Source of the DNA: Cyclobacteriaceae bacterium
Lineage (GTDB): Bacteria; Bacteroidota; Bacteroidia; Cytophagales; Cyclobacteriaceae
DNA length: 9,399 nucleotides
Direction: 5' to 3'
Assembly: GCA_009885605.1 (NCBI GenBank)
Contig: VFKK01000204.1
Coordinates: 1 to 9,399, forward strand
In this document: one piece after another, positions 5,541 through 9,399 of the stretch
Layout: the number at the start of each line of letters is the position of its first letter
How positions within the stretch are numbered: position 1 is the stretch's first letter
Made by a program: the position numbers and the translations under genes
Notes under the pieces: generated by a model
Databases searched by the model: none
Seen by the model: only the letters and a program-made list of their open reading frames with translations
Told to the model about the DNA's origin: nothing

Positions 5541-6725
5541 ATGCTAAATAGAAGAATACTCAGGGTCAAGGCTTTTCAAAACCTTTATTCCTATGAGCAG
5601 TGCAAGGCCTCCAATCACAACCTTGCAAAGGACTTCATTCGGGAGTCCTTTTTACCGGATCTCAATAGTATGGAAGTGCAAGACAAAGCAGCTCTAAGCA
5701 GAGACGCAGAAGAAGCATTAATCCTGTTTGAGCAAAATCTTGCTTCCAGAAACGTGCTGACCGCAACTGGTGCAAAGCCAAAAATCAAGCAAATAGTATT
5801 GACTGCACTCAATCAATATCACAGTGCAAATGATAAGGATCAGCAGTACATCTTAAAAAATATGGTTGCCTCTGCTGAGAGAATTCCTCAGCTTTACCTT
5901 CTTTCTATTGAGTTGTTGCAGGCTTTTGCGAAGCATGTCGAAAGGGAAATCGAGAAAAAGAAAAAAATGAGAGGCGAGGCGCCAATAGCTTTTGCCAATG
6001 AACTAAACTTGGCAGAAAATAAGATATTGAAAAATCTCAGAAATTCTGATGCCTATCGTTCTGCCATCATTCGTAATAATGTCCATTTAAATGATATCGA
6101 ACTCGAAATCAAAGAATGGTTCAGAGATTATATCAAGCCATCTGAGGAGTATCAGGCTTATCTCCAAATCAAGGAGCCAACTATCGACCAAGATTTTGAT
6201 CTAGCGGATGATTTGTTGAAAAAGATCATATTCAAGAATGAGGTTATTCTGAATTTCTTTTCCGAAAAAGATCTGAACTGGACGGAAAACAAAGCCGTGG
6301 TAAGAAGTCTTGCTGCCAAAGTCTTGAAAAATGCGGCTAATCTTACAGAGGAAGAAGACGAGCAACTGCCGGAGATTGCCATGAATTGGGACGAGGATAA
6401 GGAGTTTTTTGAAAATATCTTTAACTTCACGATTGCGAATGACGCTGCAAGCAAGGCCCTTATCTCTCAAAAAACTAAAAACTGGGATATTGAAAGACTT
6501 GCCTTTACTGACAAAGTGATCATTTCGATGGCACTTGCGGAAATGAAAAACTTCCCAAGCATCCCCATCAAAGTGAGTATTAACGAGTATATCGACATCT
6601 CAAAAACATATAGCACCCCTAAAAGCAAGCAATTTGTAAATGGTCTGCTCGATGTAATGGCGAAAGAGTTAACCGAAAACGGAGAAATCCGTAAAAGTGG
6701 AAGAGGACTTTTAGACAATAAATAA
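5541..6725 (+). CDS. nusB: Transcription antitermination factor NusB with a large internal insert
   Basis: A 394-residue protein whose two ends match NusB while the middle does not. Residues 1-20 ('LNRRILRVKAFQNLYSYEQ') match the first NusB helix, the Arg-rich RNA-contact region. Residues about 315-377 ('WDIERLAFTDKVIISMALAEM', then 'IPIKVSINEYIDISKTYSTP', 'KQFVNGLLDVMAKEL') match the NusB C-terminal core, including the 'INEyI..sK.y' and 'kFVNGlLd' signatures. Classical NusB is about 140 residues; the extra ~250 are highly charged, mostly helical, with a Lys run at 139-142. Long NusB proteins are a known trait of Bacteroidota. NusB with NusE (S10) binds boxA RNA in rRNA transcripts and prevents early termination. 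It is the first gene of a cluster; the next start is 7 bases beyond its stop. No frameshift is apparent: the whole frame keeps coding character. Confidence 0.88.
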   Translation: MLNRRILRVKAFQNLYSYEQCKASNHNLAKDFIRESFLPDLNSMEVQDKAALSRDAEEALILFEQNLASRNVLTATGAKPKIKQIVLTALNQYHSANDKDQQYILKNMVASAERIPQLYLLSIELLQAFAKHVEREIEKKKKMRGEAPIAFANELNLAENKILKNLRNSDAYRSAIIRNNVHLNDIELEIKEWFRDYIKPSEEYQAYLQIKEPTIDQDFDLADDLLKKIIFKNEVILNFFSEKDLNWTENKAVVRSLAAKVLKNAANLTEEEDEQLPEIAMNWDEDKEFFENIFNFTIANDAASKALISQKTKNWDIERLAFTDKVIISMALAEMKNFPSIPIKVSINEYIDISKTYSTPKSKQFVNGLLDVMAKELTENGEIRKSGRGLLDNK

Positions 6726-6732
6726 TATAATT

Positions 6733-7035
6733 ATGAGCAAGAGCAGTAATTCACTCATCGCCTTTGTGGTAGGTGCTGGCGTAGGAGCCGCAATGGGAAT
6801 ACTTTTTGCCCCAGATACCGGAGCTAACACTCGAGATAGACTCTCTTTCAAGCTTTCTAAATACAAGAAAGAACTGGAAGAACTTATAGAAGATCTGGTT
6901 GAGGGAAAAGAAACTCATTTGAACGAAGCAAAAAATGAAGGCAAAAGGGTCATTTCCGAGGCAAAAAATAAAGCTGAAAATCTTTTGAATGATGTGAACA
7001 AATTAATTGATCAAATCAATCAAGGGAACAATTAA
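6733..7035 (+). CDS. YtxH-domain small membrane protein
   Basis: A 100-residue protein with one N-terminal transmembrane segment (about 7-26, 'SLIAFVVGAGVGAAMGILFAP') of the glycine-zipper kind, followed by the 'GILFAPDTG.NTR..L' signature of the YtxH family. The rest (35-97) is a charged helix ('KYKKELEELIEDLVEG', 'EAKNEGKRVISEAKNKAENLL') likely to form a coiled coil in the cytoplasm. Members are often linked to envelope stress, but no biochemical role is established, so none is assigned here. It begins 7 bases after nusB, so it is very likely co-transcribed. The ATG at 6733 directly precedes the membrane segment. Confidence 0.82.
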   Translation: MSKSSNSLIAFVVGAGVGAAMGILFAPDTGANTRDRLSFKLSKYKKELEELIEDLVEGKETHLNEAKNEGKRVISEAKNKAENLLNDVNKLIDQINQGNN

Positions 7036-7048
7036 ACTTCAGAACGGG

Positions 7049-7079
7049 TTTGCAAAATGAATCCGGACACTAAAATTTG
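7049..7079 (+). promoter_or_regulatory. Likely promoter for the DUF1573 - yajC - ybbR - coaE part of the cluster
   Basis: TTTG at 7049-7052 is followed after 19 bases by AAAATTTG at 7072-7079, a one-mismatch version of TAnnTTTG (a TA begins one base further out, at 7071). Start of transcription would be near 7084-7086, leaving about 55 bases of leader. The 104-base gap here is the widest in the cluster, consistent with an internal promoter. The predicted start falls on the palindrome at 7084-7095. Confidence 0.4.
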
Positions 7080-7083
7080 TCTG

Positions 7084-7095
7084 GTAAGATCTTAC
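7084..7095. repeat. Perfect 12-base palindrome at the predicted transcription start
   Basis: GTAAGATCTTAC at 7084-7095 is identical to its reverse complement, with no loop, so it is better read as a symmetric protein-binding DNA site than as a hairpin. CTG (7081-7083) and CAG (7095-7097) add partial outer symmetry. Its place just downstream of the promoter-like boxes would suit a repressor site. No binding protein can be named. Confidence 0.35.
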
Positions 7096-7139
7096 AGCCT
7101 CAGCAATTCAATAAAGCAACTTAAAACCAATTAACATAT

Positions 7140-7682
7140 ATGAAAATCAATGTTTTGAGCGTAGCTGCACTCTCTCTGATGATTGCCTTAGGCACATCAT
7201 GCAGCCCTAAAAATGATCAGGAAGCAAAAATTCAGGCTCTTGAAGAAAAAATCGCAGCATTGGAGACTCAGGGAACTGCAGTAACTCCGGTAAATGCACA
7301 AGCAACTCAACCTGCAGATCCTGCTTCATTGGGTCAATTTACCTTCCCTGAAATGGAATACGATTTCGGTACCATTCCGGAAGGTCAGGTTGTTGAGCAC
7401 CTGTTCAAATTCACAAACAACGGTCAGGCTCCGCTAGTGATTTCAAACATTACAGCTTCTTGCGGTTGTACAAGCCCTGATTGGACTAAAGCTCCGGTTA
7501 AACCAGGTGAAGAAGGATTTGTAAAGGTAGTGTTCAACTCTACTGCAAAATCAGGTTCTCAGTCTCCAACTGTCAGTATCCAGGCTAATACAAATCCAAC
7601 AGTAACGCGTTTGAGATTGAAAGGTACAGTTACTCCTAAAATCGCGGGAGCAGCAAATCCTGTAGGTCCAATCAAAAAATAA
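7140..7682 (+). CDS. DUF1573 lipoprotein with a short coiled-coil stalk
   Basis: A 180-residue predicted lipoprotein. Residues 1-20 are a signal peptide ending in the lipobox-like 'LGTSC', with Cys21 the likely lipidated residue. Residues about 27-44 ('QEAKIQALEEKIAALETQ') follow a heptad pattern like a short Lpp-type coiled coil, then a Thr/Pro/Gln/Ala-rich linker (45-63). Residues 66-165 form an immunoglobulin-like DUF1573 domain: 'FGTIPEGQVVEHLFKFTNNG', 'PLVISNITASCGCTSPDW', 'KPGEEGFVKVVFNS' and 'LRLKGTV'. The Cys-Gly-Cys pair (108-110) is a conserved mark of this family; its role is not established. Family proteins are abundant in Bacteroidota and usually act at the envelope. The leader of about 55 bases suggests its own promoter, and yajC starts only 2 bases after its stop. 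Confidence 0.87.
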   Translation: MKINVLSVAALSLMIALGTSCSPKNDQEAKIQALEEKIAALETQGTAVTPVNAQATQPADPASLGQFTFPEMEYDFGTIPEGQVVEHLFKFTNNGQAPLVISNITASCGCTSPDWTKAPVKPGEEGFVKVVFNSTAKSGSQSPTVSIQANTNPTVTRLRLKGTVTPKIAGAANPVGPIKK

Positions 7683-7684
7683 AC

Positions 7685-7999
7685 ATGGTCTCTACAATTT
7701 TGGCACAAGCCTCTGCAGGCGGAGGAATATTAGGACAGGTTTTTCTTTTTGGATCTATCATCCTGATCATGTATTTCTTCATGATCAGACCTCAACAGAA
7801 GAAACAAAAAGACACAAAAAAGTTTATCGAAGAGATTAAGAAAGGTGACGACGTAGTGACTATTGGGGGTCTTCATGGCAAAGTAAGCAGCGTCGAGGGT
7901 GACGTTGTATTTCTGGAGCTAGACAGAGGTCTAAAAGTAAAAGTCGAAAAATCAGCCATTTCAGCTGATTTCACAAAAAAAACAACTCCAACCAAATAA
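7685..7999 (+). CDS. yajC: YajC, Sec translocase accessory subunit
   Basis: A 104-residue single-pass inner-membrane protein. After a short polar N-terminus the transmembrane helix spans about 15-33 ('ILGQVFLFGSIILIMYFF'), followed directly by the family signature 'MIRPQQKKQK' (33-42) and a cytoplasmic domain with 'IKKGDDVVTIGGLHGKV' (51-67) and 'ELDRGLKVKVEKSAI'. YajC associates with SecDF, which helps pull exported proteins through SecYEG. Length is normal for the family (about 85-115). SecDF is not in the window. The ATG sits 2 bases after the DUF1573 stop, so translation of the two is likely coupled. Confidence 0.93.
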   Translation: MVSTILAQASAGGGILGQVFLFGSIILIMYFFMIRPQQKKQKDTKKFIEEIKKGDDVVTIGGLHGKVSSVEGDVVFLELDRGLKVKVEKSAISADFTKKTTPTK

Positions 8000-8007
8000 G
8001 TTGAATT

Positions 8008-8973
8008 TTGACGGAAACAAAAAAATCCACCAAATGGATTTCTCCTAAAAAACTCTCAGATCTAAAAGTGGTAGTCCTTTGCATCGCAGCGGCTACCACT
8101 TTTTGGATTTTAAATGCACTCAATAAAGACGATTACACAACGATAGTGGATTATCCCGTAGAATTTGTATTCGACAGGGATAACTTTATTCCGATAGAAA
8201 AACTCCCTGAAACTATCCAAGTTGAAATCAAAGGAAACGGATGGGATTTACTTCAAAAGTATTTCAAATTAAATACCACCCCCTATTCAATACCCCTTAG
8301 AAATCCAGCAGAAAGGGGTTACTTATTGACTTCTGATTTAAAAAGACTTTTGGGAGAATTTTTGAATCCGACTCAATTGGTTTCAGTTTTGGACGATTCA
8401 ATCACCTACAAAATTGATGAAATCCAGATTAGAGACATTCAGCCAGTTCTGGATACTCTCAGTTTCTCGATGGCAAAAAACTATCGAATTGCTGAAGAAG
8501 TAAAATTCTCTCCCAATAAGCTTACTATAAAAGGACCAAGCTCTATTCTTAGTGAATTGGCAAAGGGCTATCCGCTTTCTTTAAAGGAATCAAAGATCAA
8601 TAAAAACATACAAGAAGAAGTAGAGGTAGATATCCCGACCGAATTGAGTGAATTGATCAGTATTGAGGAAAAAACTGTTTCCATCCAATTTCAAGTGGTC
8701 GCATTTCTTGAGGGGAATAAACGGCTAAAACTTACGAAAATAAATTTCCCAAGGACTGTTACGCTTGAAGATGAGGAAGTATCAATGATGATGTACTACT
8801 TGGTCGATGAGAGAAATGCACCCGAGTTGAAAGACATGGAGTTTGAGGCTGTTTTGGATTATTCAAGAAGAAACCGCGAAGACAGTACAATTACCATACA
8901 GGTGAGGCCCATGCCTGATTTTCTGGAGCAAGTTCGGGTGGAACCTCAACTCATCAAATTGAAATATGAGTAA
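8008..8973 (+). CDS. YbbR-domain membrane-anchored protein
   Basis: A 321-residue protein with a cytoplasmic lead of about 19 residues, one transmembrane helix (about 20-38, 'KVVVLCIAAATTFWILNAL') and a long exterior part made of YbbR-type beta repeats, roughly 45-136, 145-230 and 236-319. Repeat signatures include 'PETIQVEIKGNGWDL' and 'FSPNKLTIKGPSSIL'. In Firmicutes YbbR (CdaR) regulates the diadenylate cyclase CdaA; no cyclase gene is adjacent here, so that role should not be carried over. The start is TTG at 8008: an in-frame stop (8002-8004) lies just upstream and the next in-frame Met (about residue 155) would remove the membrane anchor. It lies 8 bases after yajC and its last 8 bases overlap coaE, consistent with one operon. 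The yajC-ybbR-coaE order recurs in Bacteroidota, by recall. Confidence 0.83.
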   Translation: MTETKKSTKWISPKKLSDLKVVVLCIAAATTFWILNALNKDDYTTIVDYPVEFVFDRDNFIPIEKLPETIQVEIKGNGWDLLQKYFKLNTTPYSIPLRNPAERGYLLTSDLKRLLGEFLNPTQLVSVLDDSITYKIDEIQIRDIQPVLDTLSFSMAKNYRIAEEVKFSPNKLTIKGPSSILSELAKGYPLSLKESKINKNIQEEVEVDIPTELSELISIEEKTVSIQFQVVAFLEGNKRLKLTKINFPRTVTLEDEEVSMMMYYLVDERNAPELKDMEFEAVLDYSRRNREDSTITIQVRPMPDFLEQVRVEPQLIKLKYE

Positions 8974-9399
8974 GAAGAGTCCGCTGAAAGTGGGAATTAC
9001 CGGGGGAATAGGATCAGGTAAATCAGTCGTGGCAAAGATTTTTTCAATTTTGAATATCCCAGTTTATTATGCCGACGATAGAGCTAAATGGCTGATGGTT
9101 CATAATGAAGTACTTGCTGAGCAAATTAAGACTGAATTTGGGGCAGATTCTTATTTACCGGACGGTTCGGTGAATCGTACTTTCCTGGCAAATACAGTTT
9201 TCGCAGATCCGGAAAAGGTCAAAAAAATCAACTCCCTTGTTCATCCAGCGGTAAACCTTGACTTTTTGAAATGGGCTGACACACAGACAGCTCAATATGT
9301 CCTAAAAGAAGCCGCCTTGATTTTTGAAACGGGAGGACAGAAATTTCTCGACTTTGTCATCAACGTGAGTGCCCCCTTGAAAATACGAGTAACAAGAAC
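8966..9399 (+). CDS. coaE: Dephospho-CoA kinase, N-terminal part, cut by the window edge
   Basis: The ATG at 8966 opens a frame that runs off the right edge; 144 complete codons are visible of the roughly 200 expected. It overlaps the ybbR stop by 8 bases, a sign of translational coupling. The protein begins 'KVGITGGIGSGKSVVAKIF', with a P-loop at residues 13-20 (GGIGSGKS) for ATP binding, followed by 'IPVYYADDRAKWLM', where the Asp residues correspond to the conserved base/substrate region of the family. 'INSLVHPAV' and 'EAALIFETGG' are further CoaE hallmarks. The enzyme phosphorylates the 3' hydroxyl of dephospho-CoA, the last step of coenzyme A synthesis, in the cytoplasm. The C-terminal lid and end of the gene lie outside the window. 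No defect is visible in the part present. Confidence 0.94.
   Translation, partial: MSKKSPLKVGITGGIGSGKSVVAKIFSILNIPVYYADDRAKWLMVHNEVLAEQIKTEFGADSYLPDGSVNRTFLANTVFADPEKVKKINSLVHPAVNLDFLKWADTQTAQYVLKEAALIFETGGQKFLDFVINVSAPLKIRVTR

Noticed and set aside
5282..5569. Minus-strand open frame of 95 codons spanning the leucine dehydrogenase end, terminator and nusB start
   Set aside because: It would read through a strong terminator hairpin and the nusB promoter, and its product is low-complexity without recognisable features.
6158..6718. Three minus-strand open frames opposite nusB
   Set aside because: They are Ser/Phe/Leu-rich reverse readings of a Lys/Glu/Asn-rich coding region, as expected for shadows.
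7036..7139. The gap between the YtxH and DUF1573 genes as a terminator or small RNA
   Set aside because: The only strong symmetry is a loop-less palindrome without a T tract, so no terminator or structured RNA can be supported; a promoter is the better reading.
1..9399. Mobile elements, CRISPR arrays, phage or defence genes
   Set aside because: No transposase, integrase, spaced direct repeats or defence domain was seen; the genes are conserved housekeeping or envelope types with uniform character.

Overview
The window looks like an ordinary chromosomal stretch from a Bacteroidota bacterium, most likely order Cytophagales (Cyclobacteriaceae-like). This rests on protein style and gene order: consecutive parvulin-type foldases, a very long NusB, a YtxH - DUF1573 lipoprotein - YajC - YbbR - CoaE series, A-rich leaders without clear Shine-Dalgarno sites, and several matches to the Bacteroidota promoter pattern TTTG ... 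TAnnTTTG. The species is inferred from recall of families, not from a search. No transposase, phage gene, CRISPR array, rRNA or tRNA was seen, and no gap without a gene exceeds about 145 bases.

Layout. Positions 1-1949 (+) hold the 3' end of a large peptidyl-prolyl isomerase gene followed by a SurA-type periplasmic chaperone/isomerase, probably one operon for outer-membrane protein folding. A strong hairpin at 1943-1988 ends this operon and also the converging minus-strand unit. That unit (4180-1982, -) encodes an ABC exporter half-transporter and, 84 bases downstream, a 105-residue Lys/Glu-rich helical protein of unknown function. A divergent intergenic region (4181-4323) carries promoter-like boxes facing each other around an inverted repeat and drives a leucine-dehydrogenase-family gene (4324-5424, +), which has its own terminator (5444-5479).

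From 5541 to the right edge is a tight plus-strand cluster: nusB (antitermination, with a very large insert), a YtxH-family membrane protein, a DUF1573 lipoprotein with its own likely promoter, yajC (Sec accessory), a YbbR-domain membrane protein, and the 5' part of coaE (last step of CoA synthesis), which overlaps the ybbR stop codon. The cluster mixes transcription, envelope and cofactor functions, and spacings of -8 to +8 bases between most members imply co-transcription.

No clearly new multi-gene system is visible. The best leads are the divergent regulatory region with a dyad between facing promoters, the lone ABC half-exporter with Asp in place of the catalytic Glu and its small helical neighbour, the convergent terminator whose stem pairs both stop codons, and the NusB insert.
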